From assembly GCF_030068615.1 (NCBI RefSeq), contig NZ_JASJOC010000001.1, positions 62,001 through 126,000 on the forward strand: a stretch of 64,000 bases of DNA, given 5' to 3'. Each line of letters starts with the position of its first letter. The first letter of the stretch is position 1. The notes under the pieces are model-generated. The model saw only the letters and a list, made by a program, of their open reading frames with translations. It searched no databases and had not been told where the DNA came from. The position numbers and the translations under genes were made by a program. Positions 26,105 to 34,460 of this stretch are shown piece by piece. This DNA is from Halostagnicola sp. A-GB9-2 (GTDB lineage: Archaea > Halobacteriota > Halobacteria > Halobacteriales > Natrialbaceae).

Positions 26105-26740
26105 ATGAGCGATCGCGCCGAGGTTCGTGCCACGTACGATCGAATCGCCGATCACTTCGCTTCGACGCGCGAGTACGCCTGGCCCGAGGTCGAAGCCTTC
26201 GTCGAAGATGCACCATCCTCGAGCGTCGGCCTCGATCTCGGCTGTGGAAACTGCCGGCACGCGGAACTGCTCGCTGATCGAACCGATCGCGTGATCGGCC
26301 TCGACGCGAGTGGCGGGTTACTCGAGACGGCGCGTACGAGAGCGGCCGAACGCGGTTTTGACGTCGATTTACTCCAGGGAGATGCCGCTCGGCTCCCCCT
26401 CCGTGACGACGCGATCGATCTCGCGGTTTACGTCGCCACGATCCAGCACTTACCCACTGAAACGAGTCGACGAAACAGTCTGGACGAACTCACTCGAGTG
26501 CTTGCACCCGGCGCTCGAGCGCTGGTGAGCACGTGGTCGACCGCCCACGACAAGTTCGACGAAACCGAGTCCTTCGACACGACTGTCGAATGGACCCTCC
26601 CGGGCGGGGAGACGGTCGATCGATTCTATCACATTTACTCGCCGGCTGGGTTCGAAGCTACGCTCAAGGCCAGCGATCTTGAAATACTCGAGTTCGAACT
26701 CTCGAGTGGCAACTGCTATGCGACCGTCGGGCCGTCGTAG
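26105..26740 (+). CDS. Trm9-like SAM-dependent tRNA methyltransferase
   Basis: 211 residues. Begins RATYDRIADHFASTREYAWPEVEAF, matching the YDxIAxHFxxTRxxxWP start of yeast Trm9/ALKBH8, then SAM motif LDLGCGNCRHAELL, acidic loop IGLDASGGLLETA, motif LPLRDDAIDLAVYVATIQHLPTETSRRNSLDELTRVL. Trm9 methylates the carboxymethyl group on wobble uridine of tRNAs and needs Trm112 for activity. Archaeal Trm112 is encoded 8 kb away at 18087. The His-His pair typical of Trm9 (HHLST) reads QHLPT here. Stand-alone gene between a DUF gene and tRNA-Gly. Confidence 0.88.
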   Translation: MSDRAEVRATYDRIADHFASTREYAWPEVEAFVEDAPSSSVGLDLGCGNCRHAELLADRTDRVIGLDASGGLLETARTRAAERGFDVDLLQGDAARLPLRDDAIDLAVYVATIQHLPTETSRRNSLDELTRVLAPGARALVSTWSTAHDKFDETESFDTTVEWTLPGGETVDRFYHIYSPAGFEATLKASDLEILEFELSSGNCYATVGPS

Positions 26741-26806
26741 CACCCACTCGAGCGAACAATCGAAAAAGGAAGGCACTTAAGGAAGTATCTCCAATCGCCT
26801 GATAGA

Positions 26807-26877
26807 GCGCGGATGGTCTAGTGGTAGGACCTGAGCCTTCCAAGCTCATGGCCCGGGTTCAAATCCCGGTCCGCGCA
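26807..26877 (+). tRNA. tRNA-Gly (TCC anticodon)
   Basis: 71-base cloverleaf. The acceptor stem GCGCGGA/TCCGCGC pairs fully with discriminator A at 26877; D arm TGGTCTAGTGGTAGGA; anticodon loop CTTCCAA gives anticodon UCC (codons GGA/GGG); T arm CCGGGTTCAAATCCCGG. A TATA-like CTTAAGG at 26776-26782 lies about 27 bases before the 5' end. It is followed by a hairpin and a copy of its T-arm (see 26877-26997). Confidence 0.95.
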
Positions 26878-26997
26878 TTCCTTCGGCGAACAAATCCGTG
26901 AGCCGAAGGAATCGTCCGAGGGATTTGAATCATACGAGTCGCAGCGTCCGAACGTAGTGAGGACGACCGTCTCGCAGTCGGGTTCAAATCCCGGTCC
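26877..26997 (+). repeat. Trailer of tRNA-Gly: hairpin with GAAC...GTGA loop, inverted T-arm, duplicated T-arm
   Basis: Right after the tRNA comes an 11-bp stem (ATTCCTTCGGC/GCCGAAGGAAT) around the loop GAACAAATCCGTGA. Then GGATTTGAATCA (26921-26932), which is the reverse complement of the T-loop region; a second hairpin CGTCC/GGACG around GAACGTAGTGA (26945-26965); and finally CGGGTTCAAATCCCGGTCC (26979-26997), a perfect 19-base copy of the tRNA T arm. The T-arm copy is 125 bases after the original. The same architecture follows tRNA-Arg at 40030, with a different stem and the same loop. Confidence 0.8.
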
Positions 26998-27095
26998 ACA
27001 AATTCTAGTAGCGAACGACAGTAGTCATTCGGGGGAATAGACTACTCGTTGCCATGTAGCGGCGAAGTTTTCACACTTCGATTGCATGTATAGCT

Positions 27096-27566
27096 ATGAC
27101 TCCGGCTGACGAAACGAGTGATGATAGCGGTGAAATAATAGACCTCTTACTTATCGAACCCAATCACGGCGATGTTCGTCTCTTTGAGGAGAACTTCAAG
27201 GAGGGGAAAATATTCAACTCCATTCACGCTGTCTCTGATGGTGAGGAAGCGCTTGCGTTCATCAATCAACACGGTGAATACGAAGAGGCGCCACAGCCGG
27301 ACATAATCTTACTCGAGCCACAGTTACCCGGAAAAAGCGGCATGGAAGTTCTCTCGGAACTAAATAACACACCAAAAGTAACGGACATCCCCATCGTCGT
27401 CCTCACGAGTTCAGAACTCGGGAAGGATATCGTAAAGTCGCACGATCTCGAGGCGGACGAGTATATCCGAAAACCGGTCGGAGCCGAAGAGTTCATTGAG
27501 TTCGTTCAAGAAGTCGAGAACTTTTGGCTCGCCGTTGTTCGAAACAACGGTAACTCGGGTGGCTGA
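27096..27566 (+). CDS. Degenerate response regulator (phosphoacceptor Asp replaced by Glu)
   Basis: 156-residue receiver domain of the Rcp1-like group. Comparison with the family shows the phosphoacceptor Asp replaced by Glu74 (IILLEPQLPGKSG, normally LLDLNLPG), and the second acidic residue of LLLIEPNHGD replaced by Pro. The signalling Thr/Ser (VVLTSS) and Lys (YIRKPV) remain. It may be permanently active in a Glu-mimic form or a partner-binding adaptor. Lacks an output domain. Convergent with the DICT gene at 27623. Confidence 0.88.
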   Translation: MTPADETSDDSGEIIDLLLIEPNHGDVRLFEENFKEGKIFNSIHAVSDGEEALAFINQHGEYEEAPQPDIILLEPQLPGKSGMEVLSELNNTPKVTDIPIVVLTSSELGKDIVKSHDLEADEYIRKPVGAEEFIEFVQEVENFWLAVVRNNGNSGG

Positions 27567-27622
27567 TGGCCAGAGTAGTTCTGTTTCTCACTACGTAGTG
27601 TAGAGGGCCAGGTGGGGAGGAC

Positions 27623-28336
27623 TCACCCGTAGGTCTCGAGAAGGTACGCATCGAGATCCGCGACCAGTATTGGGTCCGAACTCCAAAAGCCGGTAAACTC
27701 GCCGTATGATCCCTCTTTGGCGAGCAACGCGTACGAGCCGCGGGGGTCGTCGCCACCGTCGTAAACGAGAAACCAGAACTCGCCGATTTCCTCGGCCGTC
27801 TCGGTGTGGATCGTCGGTGCCAACGCGATCGGAGCGGTCCAGTCGGACTGTCCGTACACGTGAATCTCGAGGTCCGTTTCGCGTCCGAGTCGATCGTAGA
27901 CTGTGAGCTGGTGGTCGAACGCGGAGAACTGCTGGAAGCCAGCCCGAAGGGTGCCAGTCCCGATATGCCAGGCGCGGTGTTCGATATCTCGCGCGGTCGC
28001 GAGCAATTGCCGCCTGCTGAGCGGGTGCGTGAGCGTGTTCTCGAGAATTTCGAGCAAGCGACTGTACTCGGCTCCGACGAAGTGATCGTTCCACGGTTCG
28101 GGGATCGGTGGCTCAAGGAACTCGCGAACGGCGGACAGCCCGATCGATGCGTGGAACGTACCGTTTTCGTGAACGATGAGGAACCCGTCGTCGCTGGCGT
28201 CCGGAAGCGACCGATACTCGGTGGTGATGTTTCGGTGTTCGAACTGGTCGACGAGTTCCATTTGTGGCTGCGGCGCGTAGATTTCGATCGATCGGTTGGT
28301 CTCTTCGACGCGCTCGAGAAAGTCTGCAAGTCTCAT
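27623..28336 (-). CDS. DICT sensory-domain protein
   Basis: 237 residues. N-terminal segment MRLADFLERVEETNRSIEIYAPQP and later region YDRLGRETDLEIHVYGQSDW / EIGEFWFLVYDGGDDPRGSYALLAKEG match the DICT domain linked to light or signal transduction in haloarchaea and cyanobacteria. No kinase or DNA-binding domain. It lies 56 bases from a receiver protein on the opposite strand and 61 bases from a winged-helix gene upstream; the neighbourhood looks like a small signalling set, though gene-to-gene links are inference. Confidence 0.85.
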   Translation of the reverse strand: MRLADFLERVEETNRSIEIYAPQPQMELVDQFEHRNITTEYRSLPDASDDGFLIVHENGTFHASIGLSAVREFLEPPIPEPWNDHFVGAEYSRLLEILENTLTHPLSRRQLLATARDIEHRAWHIGTGTLRAGFQQFSAFDHQLTVYDRLGRETDLEIHVYGQSDWTAPIALAPTIHTETAEEIGEFWFLVYDGGDDPRGSYALLAKEGSYGEFTGFWSSDPILVADLDAYLLETYG

Positions 28337-28397
28337 CGATCTCGAGTGGTTCGGTCTGGGGTTTTCGGAACGTGTGCTGGTTCGGGCTGTGCCATCC

Positions 28398-28766
28398 TCA
28401 GGACCCGGTTTCTTCGCTACAAGCGCGTTCGATAATCGCTCGAATCGGCTCTGGACACGGCGCGAGCGAGACCGATTCCGTCGACCGATCGTAGTCGACG
28501 AGACTCGATTCGATCAGCACCGGAAGGTGACGGTGCCGAAGGTCGGTGGCAATGGCGTCCCGATCGTCTTTGTCCGCCATCTCGGACGAATTCGCGTTCA
28601 CCCACCCGGTAACGACGTTTGCAATATCTTGGACCGTAACACGGTCGTGCTCGAGGAGAAAGTAGAGTACGTACCGACGATCACGTTCCTGAAGGATATC
28701 GAAAACGCTATCGATCGCGCCGGGATCAACAGCTTCTCGGTCGGAGTGCTGTGAGTTGTTGATCAT
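28398..28766 (-). CDS. Haloarchaeal DUF7344-type winged-helix protein
   Basis: 122 residues. IDSVFDILQERDRRYVLYFLLEHDRVTVQDIANVVTGWV is the start of the haloarchaeal winged-helix family that often sits beside DICT and HalOD1 signalling genes. The second half (DLRHRHLPVLIESSLVDYDRSTESVSL) completes the wing. No sensor domain. Upstream of, and in the same direction as, the DICT gene at 27623, so likely its partner. DNA target unknown. Confidence 0.83.
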   Translation of the reverse strand: MINNSQHSDREAVDPGAIDSVFDILQERDRRYVLYFLLEHDRVTVQDIANVVTGWVNANSSEMADKDDRDAIATDLRHRHLPVLIESSLVDYDRSTESVSLAPCPEPIRAIIERACSEETGS

Positions 28767-28889
28767 CGGTCGCCACTATCTAATGTAGAATATCCGCTCA
28801 AGTCACTCTTTGGCTTGCAGAAGGGACGTCTTTTCGAGCAATTGGAACAACAATCCATTCACGATTTAACAGACACACAAACAACTCCG

Positions 28890-29441
28890 TTATTCATCGA
28901 GGGGCGAATCCGCGGGTTGTTGATACACGTCGATCATGATGGCGAAGACGGCACCGAGGACGAGTCCGAACAGCGCGTGACCGGCGAGGCTTTCGACGGC
29001 AGTTCCCGGGAACTCGGCAGCGGCCTCACCACCGACTTGACCGGCCAGGGTTGGCAACACGATCAACGGAAGGATTGCCCAGACCGCCAACCCGAACGCG
29101 AATCCAGCACCGACGACTCGAAGCATGATGCCGGTTTCCGAGAGGACTTCCGTTTCGGGGTTCGTCCGAATAATACCGAGGACCATCTCCCTGGTGACGA
29201 TAAATCCGAACAGCAGTCCCAGGACGGCACCATGAGCGATGTGAATCGCCCAGCCGACGACGCCGCCCGCCTCGAGACCGTAAAAGGCGGGAATCGCGAC
29301 CTGCAGAATACCCGGGTCGAACAACCACATAACGAGGCCGAGGGTGGCCGCGCCGATCGCGCCGGCGATCGCACCGCCGATTGGCCAGCCGAGGCGACTC
29401 TCGATTCCGTACGTGGACGTCTCTTCAGACTCAGCGCTCAT
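28890..29441 (-). CDS. Haloarchaeal membrane protein, four to five helices
   Basis: 183 residues. The start MSAESEETSTYGIESRLGWP at 29441 was chosen; the upstream in-frame stretch from a GTG is Arg/Ser-rich and lacks conservation signs. Hydrophobic helices are at GGAIAGAIGAATLGLVMWLF, GVVGWAIHIAHGAVLGLLFGFI, IMLRVVGAGFAFGLAVWAILPLIVLP and VESLAGHALFGLVLGAVFAIMI. A His within the second helix (HIAHG) and small-residue packing are notable. No motif assigns a function; it is of the DUF6789-like class by general appearance only. Confidence 0.75.
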   Translation of the reverse strand: MSAESEETSTYGIESRLGWPIGGAIAGAIGAATLGLVMWLFDPGILQVAIPAFYGLEAGGVVGWAIHIAHGAVLGLLFGFIVTREMVLGIIRTNPETEVLSETGIMLRVVGAGFAFGLAVWAILPLIVLPTLAGQVGGEAAAEFPGTAVESLAGHALFGLVLGAVFAIMIDVYQQPADSPLDE

Positions 29442-29570
29442 ACTGTCGGGCCCTACCACGAACTGCCCCAAAAGCGTTCGTCCGGCATCAGTTACTCGAG
29501 AACGATCCGGGTGCCGATCCGTCGGACGAAACGAGGACCTTTGTGGCTCCACAAACGAGTCGGGGCTACC

Positions 29571-30134
29571 GTGGAACTCGAGTTACTGGGCTGGCCGCCG
29601 GACGGGCCGAAGCTCCGGTTGGATTACAGGCGGTTTAGCTACGCCGGGAAGTTCGTTATGACGAATACGGGCAAGGCAGTTGCCAGAGCGAGCGACGACG
29701 AGGGCGACGATGTGCTCGCAGCAGCATCGTTCAACGAGGACAGGACCGACGCAGACACGCTCTGGATTCGTTACGTTACTGTCGCGAAGTCGCGACGGGG
29801 AGGAGGGATCGGCCCGAGGTTACTCGGATTCGTTCGCGATAGGGCGATTGAACGCGGATACGATCGAGTGCGTATCGCGGTCAACAATCCCTTCGCGTAT
29901 GAAGCGCTCTATCGCACCGGGTTTCGGTTTACCGGCGAGACAACGGGGTTGGCAGAACTCGTCCTCGAGTACAGCGCTGAAGGGGGGACCAACGGGGGCA
30001 AAGTGGACGACAGTTCAGAAACAACCGCTTATTCCTATCAAGAAACGGCGGACTATCATGACGGACTCGATCTGTTTCGAGAGCGCGAGCTGTCCTCAAA
30101 GGAGGAGTCGTTTCTGGACGACCGACTCGAGTGA
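29571..30134 (+). CDS. GNAT-family N-acetyltransferase
   Basis: 187 residues. The acetyl-CoA motif A is visible as IRYVTVAKSRRGGGIGPRLLGFVRDRAIERGYDRVRIAVNNPFAYEALYRTGFRFTG (pyrophosphate loop RGGGIG, then beta5 and the bulge NP.AYEALYRTGF). The start is GTG at 29571 (MELELLGWPPDGP), since the longer frame upstream is antisense to the membrane-protein gene. The C-terminal 50 residues are acidic and probably flexible. Substrate (amino group on protein or small molecule) cannot be told. Confidence 0.85.
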   Translation: MELELLGWPPDGPKLRLDYRRFSYAGKFVMTNTGKAVARASDDEGDDVLAAASFNEDRTDADTLWIRYVTVAKSRRGGGIGPRLLGFVRDRAIERGYDRVRIAVNNPFAYEALYRTGFRFTGETTGLAELVLEYSAEGGTNGGKVDDSSETTAYSYQETADYHDGLDLFRERELSSKEESFLDDRLE

Positions 30135-30223
30135 GAGTTTCCGTCCAGTGAGCGCCAACGCAGAGGGTGCTCCGCTATGGGGAAACACAACGATTCAAAC
30201 CCCGGGACCTCAATACAAGAGTA

Positions 30224-31201
30224 ATGGGAAACGCAGCATTACGGGATATCGCTGTCATCGACGACGTTCCCTTCGAGGATATCGAGGGAGTCGTCGCGGT
30301 CGACGCGCACAACTGGTTGTACCGGTACCTGACGACGACGGTTAAGTGGACCTCGAGCGGGAAGTACACGACGACAGACGGGACGGAGGTCGCGAACTTG
30401 CTCGGCATCGTTCAGGGCGTTCCGAAGTTTTTCGAGAACGATATCGTCCCCGTGATGGTCTTCGACGGCGGACCCTCGGAACTCAAATCGGACGAGATCG
30501 AATCCCGACGGGAGCAGCGCCAGACCTACGAGGACCAACTGGAAGTCGCGCGCGAAGAAGGCGATCAGGTTGCTATCGCACAACTCGAGTCGCGCACCCA
30601 GCGGCTCACGGAGACGATACAGGAGACGAGCCGCGAACTCTTCGAGCGTCTGGACGTTCCCGTGGTCGAAGCGCCTGCAGAAGGGGAAGCACAGGCGGCA
30701 CACATGGTTCGTCGCGGCGACGCCGACTACGTCGGCTCAGAGGATTACGACGCGTTGCTGTTCGGGTCGCCCCTGACGCTCCGTCAACTGACGAGCAAGG
30801 GCGACCCCGAACTGATGGACCTCGATGCGACGCTCGCACATCACGACCTGACCCTCGAGCAACTCATCGACGCCGCGATTCTCATCGGGACGGACTTCAA
30901 CGAAGGGGTTCGCGGGATCGGTCCGAAGACGGCGCTCAAAGCGATCGGCGAACACGGCGACATGTGGAGCGTCCTCGAAGCGCGCGGCGAGAGCGTCGAG
31001 TACGGCGACCGGGTCCGCCAGCTGTTCCGAGAACCGAACGTCACCGACGACTACGAGTTCGAGACGAGTCTCGAGCCAGACATCGAGGCCGCTCGAGCGT
31101 ACGTCGTCGATGAATGGGGGGTGGATGCGGACGAAGTCGAGCGCGGTTTCGAACGAATCGAAGAAAGCGCCGTGCAGTCGGGGCTCGACCGCTGGACATA
31201 A
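30224..31201 (+). CDS. fen: Flap endonuclease 1
   Basis: 325 residues. Structure-specific nuclease removing 5' flaps in Okazaki-fragment maturation and repair. Metal-site residues are in [60 protein letters not shown] and [18 protein letters not shown]. The C terminus QSGLDRWT is a PCNA-binding (PIP) box variant. The first Met with conserved MGNAALRDI is at 30224; a longer frame would add 19 residues without support. Stand-alone gene. Confidence 0.95.
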   Translation: MGNAALRDIAVIDDVPFEDIEGVVAVDAHNWLYRYLTTTVKWTSSGKYTTTDGTEVANLLGIVQGVPKFFENDIVPVMVFDGGPSELKSDEIESRREQRQTYEDQLEVAREEGDQVAIAQLESRTQRLTETIQETSRELFERLDVPVVEAPAEGEAQAAHMVRRGDADYVGSEDYDALLFGSPLTLRQLTSKGDPELMDLDATLAHHDLTLEQLIDAAILIGTDFNEGVRGIGPKTALKAIGEHGDMWSVLEARGESVEYGDRVRQLFREPNVTDDYEFETSLEPDIEAARAYVVDEWGVDADEVERGFERIEESAVQSGLDRWT

Positions 31202-31773
31202 GAGTGCTTGCGGAACGTGATAGCGGCCGCTGGACGTAATAGCAGCCGTTGGCCGAATTGGTGAGTCGATAATCGGGGGAGCTGCGACGACGGCCTGTTG
31301 TGCGTGAACTACTTTTTGATCGGTGTCCCTGAGAGACAGTTCCTTCGACTACCGACTGTTCAAATGTATGTGAAAAATGCGTTTTACCAACATGCCAGGA
31401 TACATATGATATGGGAAATGCTATAGCCGATATGATTAATTAACTACAGTTGAACTGAACGGGGGCCGAATTATCTCAAACGAACCACCGGCTCCGTGTC
31501 AAACATCTATTTCGCGTGGAATCGATACGGGAAAACGCACGAGGGAAGCGGGTTAATACGGACTTGTGTGCTGAATAGTCTGCGACAGTGATAAAGCGAA
31601 TGTCTCGGATAGCGGACTTGATCCATCTGAAACGACGGATGGTACTGGATGACGTGAATCAATTCGGCCCAAATTCCCCCATAGTCAAAAATCAATCACT
31701 AACATCCAGTTTCATTATGGTGAAGACATTTATACGAAATCCGTTCTTACTCGTCCATCTCTACCACGTTTCA
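31202..31773. other. 572-base non-coding region
   Basis: No supported gene. Near 31219-31262 two imperfect tandem copies of a 20-base unit (GTGATAGCGGCCGCTGGACG and GTAATAGCAGCCGTTGGCCG) are seen just after the fen stop. The right half is A+T-rich compared with its neighbours and contains the TATA-like TTTATA at about 31729-31734 upstream of the Cys-rich gene. Whether the middle part is transcribed is unknown. Confidence 0.5.
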
Positions 31774-32127
31774 ATGGATCAAATCATGAACTGTGTACGC
31801 TGCGGAAACGATGCTGGATACAATCGACTGGTTGCCGAACTGTACGGTGGGGCCGAGATCGGGGGGTTGTGTATGAACTGTGAGAAAGAACACTACGGGG
31901 AGTGTCTCTCCTACGTGTCTCGAAACGAGCTACGTCGATGTGCCTTTTGCGAACGTGACGGACATTTTTCCCTCCCGCGATGGATGCCGTCGCTCGAAAA
32001 AAGGGGTAACAAAGCCGTCTCGTCCGTCTCACTCGAAAAGACGGACACTGCAGTGAAACTATGCGACGAACACGCCCAACCAGTTGTGAACGAACCGACG
32101 ACCGACAAACGACTCGTCACACGATGA
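31774..32127 (+). CDS. Cys-rich zinc-finger protein of unknown function
   Basis: 117 residues. Zinc-ligand pairs CVRCGNDAG, CMNCEKEHYG, CAFCERDG, then CDEH, give two possible treble-clef or ribbon sites. The ATG at 31774 (MDQIMNCVRCG) was chosen; a later Met (31786) gives the shorter MNCVRCG start. It overlaps the following regulator gene by four bases (ATGA), so the two form an operon. No catalytic or membrane motif. Related short haloarchaeal Cys-rich proteins are common; I cannot place it in a named family. Confidence 0.78.
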   Translation: MDQIMNCVRCGNDAGYNRLVAELYGGAEIGGLCMNCEKEHYGECLSYVSRNELRRCAFCERDGHFSLPRWMPSLEKRGNKAVSSVSLEKTDTAVKLCDEHAQPVVNEPTTDKRLVTR

Positions 32128-32417
32128 TGGTACCGTTGCGAACGCATGCGTCTTGGATGTCGAAAAACGACGACCGGATACTCGAGCATCTCGCTCGACA
32201 CGGCGCTCGTCGACCGCGCCAACTTCGCTCCGAATTGGCCGAACGAAGCGCGGCGCTCGACCTGCGCGCTGCGTATCTCCAGAAGCGTCTCGGGATACTC
32301 GTCGACGCGGGGTTGCTCGAAAACGACGGATTCAGATATTCGGTTTCTGCGCGGGGAGTAGCGTATCTCGAGGGCGAACTCGATGCGAGCGCATTGGACC
32401 GGAGCAACCCTCAATAA
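32124..32417 (+). CDS. PhiH1-repressor-like winged-helix protein
   Basis: 97 residues. The segment HASWMSKNDDRILEHLARHGARRPRQLRSELAERSAALDLRAAYLQKRLGILVDAGLLEND is the start and winged helix of the haloarchaeal PhiH1 repressor family. ATG at 32124 overlaps the stop of the Cys-rich gene, so co-translation is likely. The wing (GFRYSVSARGVAYLEGELD) is normal. Target unknown; family members often sit next to Cys-rich genes of phage or signalling origin. Confidence 0.83.
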   Translation: MMVPLRTHASWMSKNDDRILEHLARHGARRPRQLRSELAERSAALDLRAAYLQKRLGILVDAGLLENDGFRYSVSARGVAYLEGELDASALDRSNPQ

Positions 32418-32480
32418 GGACGAACAGCGGCTATGGGAATCACCTGCGATGAGCCGTCGGATCTGATCGGTTCGTGGGCA

Positions 32481-32795
32481 TCAGTTCAACCGCCGGATGA
32501 TCACGAACCCATTTCCGTAGATGGTGATCCCGAATCCCTCGTAGGCGAACCAGATGTGGTTGTTATCGCGGCGGGATTGTGCCGACCGCGGTTCGAAAAT
32601 CGTCTCGAGACTGTCTGAATCCACCACGTTGTGGATCGACTCGAGTGCTTCGGGTGACTTGTCGGATATCTCGGCGACCGTCGTCACGATTTCGACTGCG
32701 AGCGAATCGTGTTCATCCCAGTCGTACTGGAAGAACGTCATTCCCGCTCCCGGCGTTGATGCGTCTATCGGAGTGTGCTCTCTTGATGCAGTCAT
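32481..32795 (-). CDS. HalOD1 output-domain protein
   Basis: 104 residues. HalOD1 is a haloarchaeal output domain of unknown action, often stand-alone. FFQYDWDEHDSLAVEIVTTVAEISDKSPEALESIHNVVDSDSLETIF and the C-terminal IWFAYEGFGITIYGNGFVIIRRLN match its strand-helix pattern. Start MTASREHTP at 32795 has a GGGGAAC Shine-Dalgarno upstream; a GTG 48 bases before it would add 16 residues. Convergent with the PhiH1-like gene. Confidence 0.85.
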   Translation of the reverse strand: MTASREHTPIDASTPGAGMTFFQYDWDEHDSLAVEIVTTVAEISDKSPEALESIHNVVDSDSLETIFEPRSAQSRRDNNHIWFAYEGFGITIYGNGFVIIRRLN

Positions 32796-33007
32796 GCGTT
32801 CGTTCCCCTTCAGTTGACCGTCTTGGACACTGATAGGGATCACAGTCTATACCGGGGAATAGTATAAATCCCTGTCAGACAAATTACGGGATTTTGTACG
32901 ACGAAATTAATTTGGTAGGGGGTACCGTTGGGTGAATCGCGTCTTCCGGAATTGTCTTACGCCGCTCCGTCTGCCGATTTTGCGTGTTTCCCGTCCTCGT
33001 ACGGCGG

Positions 33008-33059
33008 TTTTACGAAAATCGGGGAGAAAGCCTCGCACTTCAGCGTGGGGAGGATGTCA
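33008..33059 (+). mobile_element. Second IS200/IS605-type right-end scar, no tnpB
   Basis: TTTACGAAAATCGGGGAGAAAGCCTCGCAC-TTCA-GCGTGGGGAGGATGTC aligns along its length with the scar at 6391 (TTACGGAGAATCGAGGAGAAAGCC...). The stem is the same position but one pair is changed (GCAC versus GCGTG), so it is diverged rather than identical. It lies in the 420-base gap between the HalOD1 gene and the SRP RNA, without tnpA or tnpB. Confidence 0.7.
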
Positions 33060-33217
33060 ATCGGGGGTGCCGGTGAAGTCCGACCCCGAAGGAGGCCCGG
33101 CAGGCTCGAGATGGTTCGTTGTGACTCCGCCCGATGGGAGAGAACGCAGTTTGGCCGGATTCAAGGAAAAACAGTGCCACCGCTCGAAACTGTGAGTGTG
33201 ACGAATGAAGATATGAG

Positions 33218-33527
33218 TGTGGACACCCGTGGTTGCCCGGCGTTCCGACCGGGGGAATCCCAGTTGCCTCCTCCACCCCGCGACCCGTCGAGCGACAGGT
33301 GTCCGGCGGTCCACTGCTCGCTTCCGCGCCTGATGGGCTGTCGCCGATTAGCCACGATGGGACGTCCCTGCGGACGGCCATCGTGGCCCGCTGTCCCCGA
33401 CGGACGAGGCTTCTCTGTTGGCTCCCGGGGCCCCGGTCGGTCTGACCGGACGCCCACGGGGATCGGCCCCCGCTAAAGACCATAGTGCGGGTAACGAGCA
33501 GGGCCTAACTGCCCGACCTAGTCCACT
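33218..33527 (-). ncRNA. ffs: SRP RNA (7S RNA)
   Basis: About 310 bases on the minus strand. The reverse complement starts GTGGACTAGGTCGGGCAGTT and contains the S-domain motif GGCGCGGAAGCGAGCAGT (helix 8 GGAA loop with the AGCAG symmetric loop), and the helix 6 hairpin with GGGCCACGATGGCCG. The 3' end GTCCAC pairs with the 5' GTGGAC to close helix 1. A TATA-like TTAAGG lies 22-27 bases before the 5' end (33548-33554). This RNA, with SRP54 and SRP19, targets secretory and membrane proteins. End points are set by helix pairing and may be off by a few bases. Confidence 0.93.
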
Positions 33528-33593
33528 TCTTTCTAGGTTCCATTGGCTTAAGGGCCTTTCGCTCCGTCCGTTCGAAGACGGTTTCGCTTTCGG

Positions 33594-34292
33594 TCACTCG
33601 AGCTCGCCGTGATCCGCCTCGCCGGATTCGCCGCGTTCTTTCGACGACAGCGGGATCGCGAACACGAGCAACGCCGCGTAGTAGAGTCCGACTGCACTGA
33701 CGACGACCGTCCCCTCGATACCGGGGAGCGAGGCGCTCTCGACGAACGTATCGTCCGGGTTGAACGCCCAGAGGTGAAACACCCACCCCATCAACATTGC
33801 CGAGATCAGCGGAAGGTAGACTCGGCGCAGGCGATGGCTGAGGGCACCGCGATAACTGATCTTCGCTACCGGCTCCCGGTAATCTCGACTCAACTCGGCG
33901 CGCCAAGCGTCGGTTTCGACGCCCTGTGACGGGTCCAATGCGTTCGCGAAGAGATTTTCCTGAAGCGTCCGGACTCTCGAGCGCCAGATATCGTAGTCAC
34001 AAAATCGTCGCGCCTCGATAAAGAGAAAGATAGTCCCCATGATGAGCCCCGCGAGAATCACCGCGTGGGATACCTCGCCGGAGAACGAGTACGCGACGAT
34101 CGCGCTCATTACCGTAACCGCCCAGTTAGTGGTCGTATCCAGCCGATCGCGCCATCCGACGGTTCGCTCCATCTCGCCGCGATACAGGTGCGCCACGACG
34201 GAACCGAGACCGGTGCTCTGATCGATCATCTCGCGACCGATCTCTTTCTCCGATGGGTCCTCGGGGTCGAAGTCAGTCGTTCCGTCGCTCAT
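33594..34292 (-). CDS. DUF2270 membrane protein
   Basis: 232 residues. Start MSDGTTDFDPEDPSEKEIG was chosen as the shortest start keeping a family-like N terminus; longer frames lack conserved features. GSVVAHLYRGEMERTVGWRDRLDTTTNWAVTV is the DUF2270 signature, then helices TVMSAIVAYSF, VILAGLIMGTIFLFIEARRF, a cytosolic loop YDIWRSRVRTLQENLFANALDP, and helices LISAMLMGWVFHLWAF and VVVSAVGLYYAALLVFAI. Function unknown. It lies beside the SRP RNA and convergent with no gene. Confidence 0.88.
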   Translation of the reverse strand: MSDGTTDFDPEDPSEKEIGREMIDQSTGLGSVVAHLYRGEMERTVGWRDRLDTTTNWAVTVMSAIVAYSFSGEVSHAVILAGLIMGTIFLFIEARRFCDYDIWRSRVRTLQENLFANALDPSQGVETDAWRAELSRDYREPVAKISYRGALSHRLRRVYLPLISAMLMGWVFHLWAFNPDDTFVESASLPGIEGTVVVSAVGLYYAALLVFAIPLSSKERGESGEADHGELE

Positions 34293-34460
34293 GCCGACTA
34301 ATACGGGTTCTACGAACGAATTGCTTTCCATGGGTCGGAATTTCGGACTGTGAAGCGACCAGACCACAGCGGGCGAGGGTTGGCGACCCAACCAGATTGA
34401 ATCCGTCTCCTCGAGTCCCACGTGAACACTGTCTCGATCGGGCGGCTCCGTCGTGGTATC

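Noticed and set aside
28815-29570. Long N-terminal extension of the GNAT frame
   Set aside because: It runs antisense through the membrane-protein gene 28890-29441; only the part after the GTG at 29571 shows acetyltransferase motifs.
32928-33906. Several open frames over the SRP RNA region
   Set aside because: All overlap the structured 7S RNA on the minus strand, are Arg/Pro-rich, and have no relatives I recognise.
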